A DNA stretch of 64,000 nucleotides from Helicobacter sp. 12S02634-8 (GTDB lineage Bacteria; Campylobacterota; Campylobacteria; Campylobacterales; Helicobacteraceae), in assembly GCF_002272865.1 (NCBI RefSeq), contig NZ_MLAP01000006.1, forward strand, positions 64,591 through 128,590, in the 5' to 3' direction. This document shows, in pieces, positions 55,544 through 63,933 of this stretch (its first letter is position 1; each line of letters opens with the position of its first letter). The notes beneath the pieces are model-generated. The model was not told the DNA's origin and ran no database searches. It saw nothing but the letters and a program-made list of their open reading frames with translations. The position numbers were made by a program, and so were the translations under genes.

Positions 55544-57355
55544 ATGTCAGAAGTGATTGGTATTTTGTGCAATGATGAGGTCTTTGATACGCAAACTGCC
55601 CAAGCTGATGGGATTGTGGGCAAAGAAATCTATTTTGATAATTCCAAAGAAGCCTTGAGTATTATCCGACATTCTTGCGCACATCTTTTAGCACAAGCGA
55701 TCAAAGAGCTGTATGCAGATGCGAAATTTTTTGTCGGTCCTGTGGTAGATGAGGGATTTTATTATGATTTCAAGACAGCGCATAAAATCAGCCAAGAAGA
55801 TCTCGGGACTATCGAAAAAAAGATGAAAGAGATCGCCAAAAGGGGCTTGCCGATTTTAAAGCAGACCTTAAGTCGCACGCAAGCTATGAGTAAATTTCAA
55901 GATGATGAACTCAAGCAAGCTGTGATGAGTAAGATAGAAGGTGATAGCTTTGGCGTGTATTGTCAAGGGGATTTTGAAGATCTCTGCAGAGGCCCCCATC
56001 TCCCAAATACGAAGTTTTTACATAGTTTCAAGCTCACAAAACTAGCAGGGGCTTATCTCGGAGGCGATGAAAACGCAGAAATGCTCACACGCATTTATGG
56101 GATTGCCTTTGCTGATAAAGAAAGCTTGAATACCTATTTGCACCAAATCGAAGAAGCCAAAAAACGCGACCATCGCAAAATAGGGCTTGAAATGGAACTT
56201 TTTAGCTTTGATGAAGAGATCGGCGCAGGACTCCCTATCTGGCTACCCAAGGGAGCAAGGCTTCGTCGGAGGATCGAAGAGCTCTTGACCCAAGCACTCA
56301 TTATCCGAGAATACGAGCCTGTGCGGGGTCCTGAGATTTTAAAAAGCAGCGTTTGGAAAGTGAGCGGGCATTATGACAACTACAAAGAAAATATGTATTT
56401 TACAGAGATCGATGGCGTAGAATATGGTATCAAGCCGATGAATTGCGTGGGGCATATCAAAGTCTATCAAAGCTCTTTGAGAAGCTATCGTGAATTGCCT
56501 TTGCGCTTTTATGAATACGGCATTGTGCATAGGCACGAAAAAAGTGGCGTGTTGCACGGACTTTTGCGCGTGCGGGAGTTTACTCAAGATGATGCGCATA
56601 TCTTTTGCCGACCCGATCAAATCGAGAGCGAAGTGAGTCAAATCATTGATTTCACGCATAAAATCATGAGCGCATTTGGCTTTACCTATGAAATGGAACT
56701 CTCCACACGCCCCTCTCAATCCATCGGGAGCGATGCTGTATGGCATATGGCTACAGAAGCACTCAAAAAGGCATTAGAAAGCCGCCATATCCAATACCGC
56801 ACCGATGAGGGTGGGGGCGCTTTTTATGGCCCTAAGATTGATATCAAAATCACCGATGCCCTCGGCAGAAAATGGCAGTGTGGGACTGTGCAGATTGATA
56901 TGAATCTCCCCGAGCGCTTTGGACTCCAATATACTGATGGGGACAATACTTTTGCACAGCCCGTGATGATACATCGTGCGATTTTGGGCTCTTTTGAACG
57001 ATTCATAGCGATACTCACAGAGCATTTTGGCGGGGAGTTTCCGTTTTTTATCGCTCCAACACAAGTGGTTTTGATCCCCATTGCAGAGGGGCAGATCGCC
57101 TATGCTGATGGGATCAGAAAGGCTTTATTGACCCTAGGGGCGTATGCAGAGGTGATGGATAAAAATGAAACCCTCAACAAAAGAATTCGCAACGCTGAAA
57201 AACAACGTGTGCCATTAGTGGCTATTATCGGCGAAAAGGAAGTCGCCAATCAAACGCTATCTATCCGAGATAGAAGGCTAAAAACACAATATGAATTAAA
57301 ACAAGAGGAGTTTTTTGATATGGTAGAAACCAAAATAAAAGAGGTTCGTTTTTGA
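55544..57355 (+). CDS. thrS: Threonyl-tRNA synthetase
   Basis: Charges tRNA(Thr). 603 residues. A shortened N terminus leads directly to the editing domain ([14 protein letters not shown], with the H-x-x-x-H-type zinc-like site, and [18 protein letters not shown]). Class II motif 1 is near residue 260. Catalytic zinc ligands lie in KPMNCVGHI, motif 2 is [25 protein letters not shown], and motif 3 is [17 protein letters not shown]. It is about 40 residues shorter than E. coli ThrS because the N1 (TGS) domain is reduced, as in H. pylori. First gene of thrS-infC-rpmI-rplT. Confidence 0.96.
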   Translation: MSEVIGILCNDEVFDTQTAQADGIVGKEIYFDNSKEALSIIRHSCAHLLAQAIKELYADAKFFVGPVVDEGFYYDFKTAHKISQEDLGTIEKKMKEIAKRGLPILKQTLSRTQAMSKFQDDELKQAVMSKIEGDSFGVYCQGDFEDLCRGPHLPNTKFLHSFKLTKLAGAYLGGDENAEMLTRIYGIAFADKESLNTYLHQIEEAKKRDHRKIGLEMELFSFDEEIGAGLPIWLPKGARLRRRIEELLTQALIIREYEPVRGPEILKSSVWKVSGHYDNYKENMYFTEIDGVEYGIKPMNCVGHIKVYQSSLRSYRELPLRFYEYGIVHRHEKSGVLHGLLRVREFTQDDAHIFCRPDQIESEVSQIIDFTHKIMSAFGFTYEMELSTRPSQSIGSDAVWHMATEALKKALESRHIQYRTDEGGGAFYGPKIDIKITDALGRKWQCGTVQIDMNLPERFGLQYTDGDNTFAQPVMIHRAILGSFERFIAILTEHFGGEFPFFIAPTQVVLIPIAEGQIAYADGIRKALLTLGAYAEVMDKNETLNKRIRNAEKQRVPLVAIIGEKEVANQTLSIRDRRLKTQYELKQEEFFDMVETKIKEVRF

Positions 57356-57867
57356 GTAAAGAAGAAGTATTGTTGAACGAAGAGATTGATTTCTCAGAGG
57401 TAAGGTGTATCGGAGATGATGGGGAAGTATTTGGGATCATTTCTTCAGCCCAAGCGCAAAAAATTGCAAACTCTAAAGGCTTAGACCTAGTCTTGCTCTC
57501 GCCTAATGCCACCCCACCAGTGTGCAAGGTGATGGACTATGGCAAGTATCGCTATCAGGCCGAAAAAAAGCTCAAAGAAGCAAAGAAAAAGCAAAAGCAA
57601 ATCGAAATCAAAGAAATCAAACTATCCACGCAGATAGCCCAAAACGACATCAACTACAAAGTCAAGCACGCCAGAGAATTTATCCAAGAGGGCAAGCACG
57701 TCAAGTTCAAAGTCGTCTTAAAAGGGCGCGAAAACAACGACCCCAAGGCAGGATTAGCGATATTAGAACGCGTGTGTGCGATGGTCGAAGATATTGCTGC
57801 GTCTGAAAAAGAACCCAAAACCGAGGGCAGATATGTATCGTGGCTTTTTGTGCCAAAGAAAAAATAA
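57352..57867 (+). CDS. infC: Translation initiation factor IF-3
   Basis: Prevents premature subunit joining and checks start-codon pairing. 171 residues: an N-terminal domain ([27 protein letters not shown] ... [15 protein letters not shown]), a Lys-rich linker helix ([21 protein letters not shown]) and the C-terminal domain ([29 protein letters not shown]). The start is a TTG overlapping the thrS stop (TTGA). No nearby in-frame ATG would preserve the N-terminal domain. Non-ATG starts on infC allow autoregulation in other bacteria. Confidence 0.95.
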   Translation: MSKEEVLLNEEIDFSEVRCIGDDGEVFGIISSAQAQKIANSKGLDLVLLSPNATPPVCKVMDYGKYRYQAEKKLKEAKKKQKQIEIKEIKLSTQIAQNDINYKVKHAREFIQEGKHVKFKVVLKGRENNDPKAGLAILERVCAMVEDIAASEKEPKTEGRYVSWLFVPKKK

Positions 57868-57893
57868 TTTTATCTTATGAAAGGAGAACGACA

Positions 57894-58088
57894 ATGCCAA
57901 AGATGAAAACAAATCGTGGTGCACTCAAGCGCTTCAAGGTCAAAAAAAACCTCATCAAACGCGGCAGTGCTTTTAAAAGTCATATTTTGACCAAAAAAAG
58001 CCCCCAGCGAAAAGCCAACTTGAACGCACCCCACTATGTCCATAGTGCAAATATCGATTCTGTAAAAGCACTGCTTTGCAAGGCTTGA
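57894..58088 (+). CDS. rpmI: 50S ribosomal protein L35
   Basis: 64 residues, very basic ([27 protein letters not shown] ... [11 protein letters not shown]), matching L35. The family's usual start MPKMK fixes ATG 57894, preceded by AAAGGAG. It lies between infC and rplT in the conserved translation operon. H. pylori has the same order (HP0124-HP0126). Confidence 0.95.
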   Translation: MPKMKTNRGALKRFKVKKNLIKRGSAFKSHILTKKSPQRKANLNAPHYVHSANIDSVKALLCKA

Positions 58089-58114
58089 TACAGACATAAG
58101 GTCAATAGCGGCTC

Positions 58115-58150
58115 CCCTTTTGAAAAGGGCAAGTTTAGTCCCTAGGACTA
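58115..58150 (+). promoter_or_regulatory. Two hairpins in the rpmI-rplT gap
   Basis: CCCTTT/AAAGGG (58116-58129) and TAGTCC/GGACTA (58135-58150) form two small stems between L35 and L20, within a 92-base gap in an otherwise tight operon. L20 represses its own operon by binding RNA in other bacteria, so a regulatory leader is possible. No pseudoknot was traced. Confidence 0.35.
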
Positions 58151-58180
58151 CACCTACTACAGATAGGTTAAGGAGAAAAA

Positions 58181-58534
58181 ATGAGAGTAAAAACAGGTGT
58201 TGTCAGACGACGTCGTCATAAAAAAATCTTAAAGCTCGCTCGTGGCTTTTATAGCGGCAGGAGAAAGCACTTCAGAAAAGCAAAAGAACAGCTTGAAAGA
58301 AGTATGTATTATGCCTTCAGAGATAGGAAGCAAAAAAAGCGAGATTTCAGAAGCCTTTGGATTGTCCGAATCAACGCTGCTTGCAGAATCAACAACATCA
58401 GCTATTCAAAGTTCATGCACGGCTTGAAATTAGCCAATGTCGAGCTGGATAGAAAAATACTTGCTGATATGGCAATGTGTGAGCCTGAAGCATTTGCTAA
58501 AGTTGTAGAAACAGCCAAAAAGGCTATCGGATAA
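58181..58534 (+). CDS. rplT: 50S ribosomal protein L20
   Basis: 117 residues: [37 protein letters not shown], a [25 protein letters not shown] block and a C-terminal RNA-binding domain. This is the full L20 pattern. L20 is an early assembly protein of the 50S subunit and often a repressor of its own operon. AAGGAG precedes the ATG. Last gene of the operon; a long hairpin follows. Confidence 0.96.
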   Translation: MRVKTGVVRRRRHKKILKLARGFYSGRRKHFRKAKEQLERSMYYAFRDRKQKKRDFRSLWIVRINAACRINNISYSKFMHGLKLANVELDRKILADMAMCEPEAFAKVVETAKKAIG

Positions 58535-58541
58535 ACCACGA

Positions 58542-58623
58542 GGGTGCGGGGATTTTGAGCCTTATGGCGTTTTGTATGGTATTTATATGGTGCTTTATAA
58601 AACGTGGCTCATATCCCGCACCC
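58542..58623. repeat. Long near-perfect hairpin downstream of rplT
   Basis: The arm GGGTGCGGGGATTTTGAGCC (58542-58561) pairs with GGCTCATATCCCGCACCC (58606-58623). An inner CGTTTT/AAAACG pair extends the stem, and the loop is about 25 bases. It starts eight bases after rplT. There is no T run directly after it, so it is not a standard intrinsic terminator, though it probably protects or ends the operon transcript. Confidence 0.75.
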
Positions 58624-58675
58624 CTCTCCTTGATTCAAAAGAGAGAAGATTTTTATCAGCTTTAGGGTTTATAGA

Positions 58676-58704
58676 TTGACTTTTTTGATTAAAATGAATA
58701 TAAT
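58676..58704 (+). promoter_or_regulatory. Strong promoter of the tRNA pair
   Basis: TTGACT (58676-58681) and TATAAT (58699-58704), with an ideal 17-base spacer, lie 20 bases before tRNA-Gln. It is the best -35/-10 pair in the window and probably drives both tRNAs. Confidence 0.8.
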
Positions 58705-58723
58705 TCTGCTTCCAATCCATTAT

Positions 58724-58798
58724 TGGGGTATCGCCAAGTGGTAAGGCACCTGGTTTTGGTCCAGGCATTCAGAGGTTCGAATCCTTTTACCCCAGCCA
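58724..58798 (+). tRNA. tRNA-Gln (anticodon UUG)
   Basis: Acceptor arms TGGGGTA and TACCCCA pair. The D arm is GCCAAGTGGTAAGGC. The anticodon stem CCTGG/CCAGG holds the loop TTTTGGT with anticodon TTG. The T arm carries GGTTCGAATCC. The discriminator G and CCA are encoded. Epsilonproteobacteria usually charge this tRNA by misacylation and amidation. Confidence 0.95.
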
Positions 58799-58840
58799 CT
58801 TCTTTTACTTGATTGCCATTATATTTTAATCAAAGTTTGT

Positions 58841-58917
<77 letters not shown>

Positions 58918-59055
58918 TCGCTATTTTCTTATAGATTATTTCTAATCATTTCTAAAATATCCACAGACATTTTCCAAAACTACCTAAATCTTATAGAGTG
59001 CTATGATGGCGAGGATTTGATTGATTTTGTTGCTTGAGCGCTTAAAAGGTTTTTG

Positions 59056-59393
59056 CCTTTGCTCGCCCTAAAGCCAAGGGTGCAAAAAGACAGAGAAAAG
59101 ACTACAGAAGTGCAAAACCTCTAAAAACGAGTTGAGCGACCAACGCAGTTGGGGCTAACTCTATCCTTTAGGAACGAAAGGGATTTTTAGTCCCTGAAGT
59201 GGTCTTTAGGATTTCATAAAGAAATCCCAGATAAAAATTAAATAGATAGGGGGGATAACAGCGAGCTTCCCCTCCATCGTTTGATGATGGTTTGGGAGAA
59301 AAAAAGAGTTTTTTCGGGGCTAAGGTTTTGACCCACCCACCCATTATGTTAGGGGAGGATAAACCCCTTTTTTGAAATTGAAAAAGTATTTTT
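59056..59393 (+). repeat. Left inverted repeat (~340 bp) of the toxin-antitoxin island
   Basis: This arm matches the reverse complement of 60401-60716 over nearly its whole length, with scattered substitutions and small indels. Shared blocks include GACTACAGAAGTGC, AACTCTATCCTTTAGGAACG, GATTTCATAAAGAAATCCCA, GAGCTTCCCCTCCATCGT and GAGTTTTTTCGGGGCTAAGG. The arm contains several small hairpins (GGGATTT..TCCC, GGATTTC..GAAATCC, CCATC..GATGG). No open frame of note. Confidence 0.9.
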
Positions 59394-59394
59394 A
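59364..59394 (+). repeat. Direct repeat, copy 1 (31 bp)
   Basis: CCCC, a run of T, then GAAATTGAAAAAGTATTTTTA. The same segment recurs at 59586-59618 with eight T instead of six. It forms the inner end of the left inverted repeat. Confidence 0.85.
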
Positions 59395-59585
59395 AAAAAA
59401 AGAATATAAAAGTTATTTTGGATTAAAAAACAAGCTTTGGCAAAATAAAAATCAAATACTTTTTTTGCTTACGCATTAAGGGGCTAAAGGGGGCTGATTT
59501 GAGCTTTGCACCTCCTAAATCCCCTTAAAAACCCCCTTACCCCTGCCACGCTTAAAGGCAAGGGCGAGCGAAAGCACAGAAAATA
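59395..59585. other. Spacer between the direct repeats
   Basis: AT-rich sequence with a C/G-run cluster (59479-59545: AAGGGGCTAAAGGGGG and later CCCCTTAAAAACCCCC, which can pair). It ends in a fragment GGCAAGGGCGAGCGAAAG, similar to the outer end of the right inverted repeat. It looks like a partial, decayed further copy of the repeat unit. No gene seen. Confidence 0.5.
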
Positions 59586-59618
59586 CCCCTTTTTTTTGAA
59601 ATTGAAAAAGTATTTTTA
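59586..59618 (+). repeat. Direct repeat, copy 2 (33 bp)
   Basis: Second copy of the segment at 59364-59394. It lies just upstream of the toxin-antitoxin promoter, so a repeat edge supplies the promoter's upstream region. Confidence 0.85.
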
Positions 59619-59627
59619 GAAATTTGA

Positions 59628-59642
59628 TATAATCCCTATAAT
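59628..59642 (+). promoter_or_regulatory. Overlapping -10 elements of the toxin-antitoxin operon
   Basis: Two perfect TATAAT hexamers, 59628-59633 and 59637-59642, nine bases apart. TTGAAA at 59602-59607 is a possible but distant -35. Confidence 0.55.
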
Positions 59643-59665
59643 CTCTAGCTTTCTTTCTCCCCAAA

Positions 59666-59736
59666 AGAGATTATCCTAAAAGGGACTACTCACAAGGGAT
59701 TACTCAAGAGAGATTATCAAAAGAGATGACTCAAGG
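59666..59736 (+). promoter_or_regulatory. Five degenerate ~14-bp iterons before the antitoxin (operator candidate)
   Basis: Units with consensus AGRGATTAYTCAAG start at 59666, 59681, 59695, 59709 and 59722, a period of 13-15 bases. They lie between the promoter and the antitoxin gene. Regular spacing suits cooperative binding by an antitoxin such as a ribbon-helix-helix dimer. Binding is inferred. Confidence 0.55.
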
Positions 59737-59789
59737 AAATAAGAAAACAAGAAAGAAAGAAAAGAAAAAAAGATTAAGGAAACAAAGCA

Positions 59790-60011
59790 ATGGATATCAC
59801 ACTCAACCTACCCAAAGAAGCACACAATATTCTTTATAACATTGCTAAAGAACAAAACATCTCACAAGAAGAGCTAGCCAAACAAGCCCTCTTAGAATAT
59901 CTCGAAGATATCGAAGATTACAAAAAGGGCGAGCTAGCCTATCAGGAGTATGTGGAGGGAGGGCGCAAGGGGATTGCTTGGAATGACCTTAAAAAAGAAT
60001 TAAATTTATGA
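59790..60011 (+). CDS. Type II antitoxin (ribbon-helix-helix/RelB-like)
   Basis: 73 residues. The N terminus MDITLNLPKEAHNILYNIAKEQNISQEELAKQALLEYLED has the strand-helix-helix pattern of a ribbon-helix-helix DNA-binding domain. The C-terminal part (YKKGELAYQEYVEGGRKGIAWNDLKKELNL) is the typical toxin-neutralising segment of antitoxins paired with RelE. AAGGAAAC upstream supports ATG 59790. It overlaps the toxin gene by four bases. It would neutralise the toxin and repress its own promoter, where iterons are present. Confidence 0.88.
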   Translation: MDITLNLPKEAHNILYNIAKEQNISQEELAKQALLEYLEDIEDYKKGELAYQEYVEGGRKGIAWNDLKKELNL

Positions 60012-60265
60012 AAGTTATCCTAGACAATAAAGCATCCAAGCAATTTAAAAAATTGGATTCGGTTACAAAAGATAGGATAGGTAGCTTTTTTGATGAGCTC
60101 CAAACCCTCCCAAACCCACGCCAAAAAGGCAAAGCCCTCACAGGTAACCTCAAGGGCTTATGGCGTTATCGTGTGCAAGATTATCGCTTGATTTGCCATA
60201 TACAAGACAAAGAATTAATCATCTTATGCTTAGAAATAGACCATAGAAGCAAGGTCTATGAGTAG
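60008..60265 (+). CDS. Type II toxin, RelE/ParE superfamily
   Basis: 85 residues with the RelE pattern: MKVILDNKASKQFKKLDSVTKDRI, then the LTGNLKGLWRYRVQDYRLICHI strand pair, and the ending LEIDHRSKVYE. RelE-type toxins cleave mRNA in the ribosomal A site. The basic and aromatic residues of the active region (K, R, Y in LWRYRVQDYRL and the C-terminal HRSKVY) are retained. ATG overlaps the antitoxin stop, ensuring coupled translation. The pair lies between two inverted repeats just past tRNA-fMet. mRNA cleavage is inferred from the family. Confidence 0.9.
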   Translation: MKVILDNKASKQFKKLDSVTKDRIGSFFDELQTLPNPRQKGKALTGNLKGLWRYRVQDYRLICHIQDKELIILCLEIDHRSKVYE

Positions 60266-60400
60266 AGGGAGTTTATCCAAAAAGATTTTCTTTTTTTGCT
60301 GATTGACTTGGCTCGTCAAATAGGGTTTTTTGAAAAGAAACAAAAAGTTTTTAGAAAAAGCTTTCAAGCGCTCAAGCAAGTAGCAAACTAAATTAAATCC
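60266..60400. other. Spacer between the toxin gene and the right inverted repeat
   Basis: AT-rich, no gene. It contains CTTTCAAGCGCTCAAGCAAG (60361-60380), whose reverse complement nearly matches 59030-59048, just outside the left inverted repeat. A run of T after GATTTTC (60286-60297) might weakly terminate the toxin transcript. Confidence 0.5.
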
Positions 60401-60716
60401 AAAAATACTTTTTTTTCTAATCTCAAAAAAAGGGGTTTATCCACCCCTACCCCCTCCTTAGCCCCGAAAAAACTCTTTTTTTCGGCAAACCATTATTATA
60501 CGATGGAGGGGAAGCTCGCAATCCTCCCTCTATTTAATTTTTATCTGGGATTTCTTTATGAAATCCCCAAGACCACTTCAGGGATTAAAAATCCCTTGCG
60601 TTCCTAAAGGATAGAGTTATGATAAGCTTTGCTTCTCATCAACTCGTTTTCAGAGGTTCGCACTTCTGTAGTCTTAAATCTGTCTTTTAACACCCTTGCT
60701 GAGGGCGAGCGAAAGG
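60401..60716 (-). repeat. Right inverted repeat (~315 bp) of the toxin-antitoxin island
   Basis: Reverse-complement partner of 59056-59393. The hairpin CCGAAAAAACTCTTTTTTTCGG and the palindrome GGGATTTCTTTATGAAATCCC are more complete here than in the left arm, suggesting the right copy is less decayed. Beyond it, 60717-60825 holds short tandem units (GAAAGGCGAAA) and CTCGCCCAAAGCCAAGG, a direct echo of 59062-59080. Confidence 0.9.
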
Positions 60717-60825
60717 CGAAATACAGAAAGACAAAATGCAGAAAGGCGAAAGGCAAAGCTCGGATTGAATCATATTCGCTCGCCCAAAGCCAAGGATTCA
60801 AAGGACAAAAATCAAATCCAAAACC

Positions 60826-61818
60826 TCAATCCCCATCAAAATACACCAACGCTGAACCCCAAGTGAGCCCTCCTCCAAAGGCGTCTAAGAGGACAAGATC
60901 GCCTTTTTTGAGCGTTTGGCTTTCATAAATATCATTGATAGCCATAGGGATACTTGCTGCAGAGGTGTTGCCGTATTTTTGCACGGTGGTGATGATCTGG
61001 CTTTGAGAGAAATGGAGCAAGTCGCCCACAGCTGCGATGATACGCAAGTTTGCTTGATGGGGGATAAAAAAGTTAATGTCCTCGGGAGTGAGGTGGTTTT
61101 TTGCCATAATGTTTTTCACATCGCTAGCAAGCGTTTTGACAGCGAGTTTGAAGGTTTCATTGCCTTTCATTTGCAAGCACTGCACACTGGGCTTTGCGCG
61201 CATAAAGTGGCTCTCTTTTAGGGCTCTTGGCGTGAGCAAATAATCATAATAACTGCCATCTGCAGCGATATGCACATCAAGCACGGAACGCTCAAGGCTA
61301 TCTGTGCTGCCAATCACTGCTGCGCCTGCCCCATCGCCAAAAAGCACGCAAGTCCCTCTATCACTGAAGTCTAAGACGCTGCTGACTTTCTCTGCGCCGA
61401 CAATCAAGATGTTTGCATACGCGCCTGATTCTACAAAAGATTTCGCCAAAGCGAGCAGATAAATAAACCCCGAGCAAGCAGCTGTGATATCAAAGGCTGG
61501 GCGATTTTTGATACCGAGTTTTGCACTCAGTAAGCACGCTGTAGAGGGCATTCCCAAATAATCCGGACTCAAGGTCGCTACAATCACAAGGTCGATATCG
61601 CTTGCGTCTAGCCCTGCGCGTTTGAGGGCGACTCTAGCTGCTTGCGTGCCTAAATCGCTGCTTTCTTCATCATCGCTAGCAAAATAGCGCGTTTGGATAC
61701 CCGTGCGCTTGGATATCCACGCATTGCTAGTGTCTAGGAACTTTTCAAATTCGGAGTTTTCCACACATCTCGATGGGACATAAGAGGCGATGGACTTTAA
61801 AGATGCGTATTTTTTCAT
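60826..61818 (-). CDS. fabH: 3-oxoacyl-ACP synthase III (FabH)
   Basis: Starts fatty-acid synthesis by condensing an acyl-CoA with malonyl-ACP. 330 residues. The catalytic Cys is in [16 protein letters not shown], His in [14 protein letters not shown] and Asn in [25 protein letters not shown] ends the protein. It lies 13 bases after plsX. H. pylori has the same pair (HP0201-HP0202). Its 3' end borders the repeat island. Confidence 0.96.
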   Translation of the reverse strand: MKKYASLKSIASYVPSRCVENSEFEKFLDTSNAWISKRTGIQTRYFASDDEESSDLGTQAARVALKRAGLDASDIDLVIVATLSPDYLGMPSTACLLSAKLGIKNRPAFDITAACSGFIYLLALAKSFVESGAYANILIVGAEKVSSVLDFSDRGTCVLFGDGAGAAVIGSTDSLERSVLDVHIAADGSYYDYLLTPRALKESHFMRAKPSVQCLQMKGNETFKLAVKTLASDVKNIMAKNHLTPEDINFFIPHQANLRIIAAVGDLLHFSQSQIITTVQKYGNTSAASIPMAINDIYESQTLKKGDLVLLDAFGGGLTWGSALVYFDGD

Positions 61819-61831
61819 TGATTATCTTCCA

Positions 61832-62851
61832 TCAATTGGCTATTGATTGATTGTGTGGATTGGCTTGGGCTTTAAAAGCAAAGGCTTGGGCGATTTTTTC
61901 ACAGACTTGCGACTCGATCGCTCTTAGGGCTTGATAGATGGCACATTCAATGGCTCTAGCGTTGCTCTTGCCGTGGCTAATGATAACGGTTTTATTCACG
62001 CCCAAAAGAGGTGCGCCCCCGTATTCAGCGTAGTCCATCTTTTTTTTCAAGTTTGCAAACGCCCCTTTGAGGAGCGCCCCACCGAGCATATGCAGCCACG
62101 AAGACTTGATCTCGCTTTTAAGGATATGGCTGATAGCGCCTGCGACCCCCTCAGCAGCCTTGAGCACGATATTGCCACTAAAACCATCGCAGACAATCAC
62201 ATCAACACTGCCATTGAATATATCGTTGCCCTCAACATTGCCTTTGAAAAATTCATAATTTTTCAGGATTTTAAAGGCCTCTTTAGTCAGCTCGTTGCCC
62301 TTGGAGTCTTCTTCGCCATTGGCTAAAAGCCCCACTCTTGGGCGTGGATAGCCCATCACATTTTTAGCATATTCACAGCCCATAATAGCAAAATCCACCA
62401 AATATTCTGGCTTGCAATCAGTGTTAGCCCCTGCGTCTAAAATCATACTCGGACTATCAGTGATTGAGGGCATTAAGGTGCAGATAGCAGGGCGTGACAC
62501 CCCTTGTATCCTGCCTATCTTGAGCGTCGCTAGGCTCATCGTCGCCCCACTATGGCCTGCTGATACAAGTGCATCTGCACGCGATTCTCTCAAAAGCTCG
62601 CTGCCTACATAGATAGAAGAGTCTTTTCTTTTGGCTGCGACTGCGGCTGATTCTTCCATCTTGATAAAATCTGCGCAATGGGCGATCTCGACCTTTTTGG
62701 CAAGCGCACTAGAGATAAAAGGGGCGATCAGATCCTTGTCCCCTACTAAAATGGCTTGAAATTCCTTGTGGCTCAAAGCCCTCTTGACCCCCTCGATGAT
62801 AGGTGCAACGCCGTTGTCTGCACCCATCGCATCAATGACTATTTTTAACAT
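61832..62851 (-). CDS. plsX: Phosphate acyltransferase PlsX
   Basis: Makes acyl-phosphate from acyl-ACP, the donor for glycerol-3-phosphate acylation in phospholipid synthesis. 339 residues starting [23 protein letters not shown], with [41 protein letters not shown] and [16 protein letters not shown]. The order rpmF-plsX-fabH is widely conserved in bacteria. The gap of 91 bases to rpmF contains a short tandem repeat (ATTTCCACGC twice). Confidence 0.95.
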   Translation of the reverse strand: MLKIVIDAMGADNGVAPIIEGVKRALSHKEFQAILVGDKDLIAPFISSALAKKVEIAHCADFIKMEESAAVAAKRKDSSIYVGSELLRESRADALVSAGHSGATMSLATLKIGRIQGVSRPAICTLMPSITDSPSMILDAGANTDCKPEYLVDFAIMGCEYAKNVMGYPRPRVGLLANGEEDSKGNELTKEAFKILKNYEFFKGNVEGNDIFNGSVDVIVCDGFSGNIVLKAAEGVAGAISHILKSEIKSSWLHMLGGALLKGAFANLKKKMDYAEYGGAPLLGVNKTVIISHGKSNARAIECAIYQALRAIESQVCEKIAQAFAFKAQANPHNQSIAN

Positions 62852-62942
62852 TGGCTTTTTCCATCATTTCCACGCATTTCCACGCATTTTCTATGTTTTT
62901 GCGATACAAATACTCTGTGCATAGGACTTCACGCAAACTGGC

Positions 62943-63092
62943 TCATTTGTAAGACCCACTGAATTTGTTGATATGGTGGGGCATTTTCCAGCTCCCATCT
63001 TTATCGCGTATGGGGCAAGCCAACTTTACTTTATAGTGTGTGCGTCGTTTTGCAGCTCTTGTCTTACTCACTCGCCTATCGGGGACTGCCAT
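62943..63092 (-). CDS. rpmF: 50S ribosomal protein L32
   Basis: A 49-residue basic protein beginning [20 protein letters not shown] and ending [11 protein letters not shown], the L32 pattern. Only one zinc-site cysteine remains (KLACPIRD), so it looks like the form of L32 without the four-Cys zinc ribbon. AAGGAG lies upstream of the ATG. It stands between the DUF177 gene and plsX in the same order as H. pylori (HP0199-HP0201). It is easily missed because of its size. Confidence 0.93.
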   Translation of the reverse strand: MAVPDRRVSKTRAAKRRTHYKVKLACPIRDKDGSWKMPHHINKFSGSYK

Positions 63093-63108
63093 TTGAAACT
63101 CCTTGTGT

Positions 63109-63462
63109 TTATTCTTTGGTGTGATAATCCATCTTGATGGACTCTATCTCGCTATGCAAAATAAAATCCATATCAATAAAGCCATCAAAAAACTCAATGA
63201 CATCAAAGTCATCAAGCTTCAAATTTTGGCTTTGCATATCCCACAAACCATCTGAAATATACAAAACCAAATCCGTATCAATCGCTTGAAAAAACTGCTC
63301 CCCACTCAAATCACAAACCACCTCCAACGCCCCTTTCAAAGAAGCGCGCATACAAAAGAGCTTTGATGTCTTGCGCGTGAGCTCTCCACTTAAGGTCACC
63401 CCCTCTGACTCTAGGGTAAAGGGCTTGGGAGTCTGCGTGATTTTTCGCATTTCTATTTGCAT
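63109..63462 (-). CDS. DUF177/YceD-family protein
   Basis: 117 residues. The C-terminal half ([28 protein letters not shown] ... [26 protein letters not shown]) shows the acidic DUF177 pattern. The usual CxRC metal motif is reduced to a single Cys. In many bacteria, yceD is co-transcribed with rpmF and affects 23S rRNA metabolism. H. pylori has HP0199 here. The start lies six bases after ndk. Confidence 0.72.
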   Translation of the reverse strand: MQIEMRKITQTPKPFTLESEGVTLSGELTRKTSKLFCMRASLKGALEVVCDLSGEQFFQAIDTDLVLYISDGLWDMQSQNLKLDDFDVIEFFDGFIDMDFILHSEIESIKMDYHTKE

Positions 63463-63468
63463 TAGAAA

Positions 63469-63885
63469 CTAAAAAATCTCCTTTTTTGCAAAGAAAAATT
63501 CGATTTCATTTTTAGCATTTTCTAAGCTATCGCTGCCATGAACAGCGTTAGCGTCGATACTTTCAGCAAAATCTGCGCGTATAGTCCCTGCCTTAGCTTC
63601 TTTGGGGTTGGTCGCGCCCATCAAATCGCGATTTTTCAGCACAGCATTTTCGCCCTCTAAAACCATCACAACAACAGGCCCACTCACCATAAACTGCACC
63701 AAATCCTTGAAAAAAGGTCGGCTTGCGTGGACTTGATAAAAAGCCTTGGCCTCGCACTCAGAAAGATGGATTTTTTTGCTCGCTGCGACTCTTAGACCAT
63801 TGGACTCAAATCGGTCAATGATTTTACCTGTAACATTTTTTCTGACTGCATCGGGCTTGATGATTGAAAGCGTCTGCTCTTTCAT
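63469..63885 (-). CDS. ndk: Nucleoside diphosphate kinase
   Basis: Transfers phosphate among nucleoside tri- and diphosphates through a phospho-histidine. 138 residues: [74 protein letters not shown], and the active site [12 protein letters not shown]. Full length. First gene of a reverse operon ndk-DUF177-rpmF-plsX-fabH, as in H. pylori HP0198-HP0202. AGGAG precedes the ATG. Confidence 0.96.
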   Translation of the reverse strand: MKEQTLSIIKPDAVRKNVTGKIIDRFESNGLRVAASKKIHLSECEAKAFYQVHASRPFFKDLVQFMVSGPVVVMVLEGENAVLKNRDLMGATNPKEAKAGTIRADFAESIDANAVHGSDSLENAKNEIEFFFAKKEIF

Positions 63886-63927
63886 GAATGCTCCTCTTTA
63901 AACTTGAAGTCTATAAATCAAGCTGTT

Positions 63928-63933
63928 ATTATA
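63928..63933 (-). promoter_or_regulatory. Promoter -10 of the ndk operon
   Basis: TATAAT on the reverse strand, 43 bases before ndk. The -35 region shows no strong hexamer. Confidence 0.5.

Noticed and set aside
59666-59736. CRISPR-like array
   Set aside because: The 13-15-base units are contiguous and degenerate, with no spacers and no cas genes nearby.
60629-60928. 99-codon forward frame across the right inverted repeat and the fabH end
   Set aside because: It is composed of repeat-derived Lys/Arg/Ser-rich sequence and antisense of fabH, with no domain or ribosome site.
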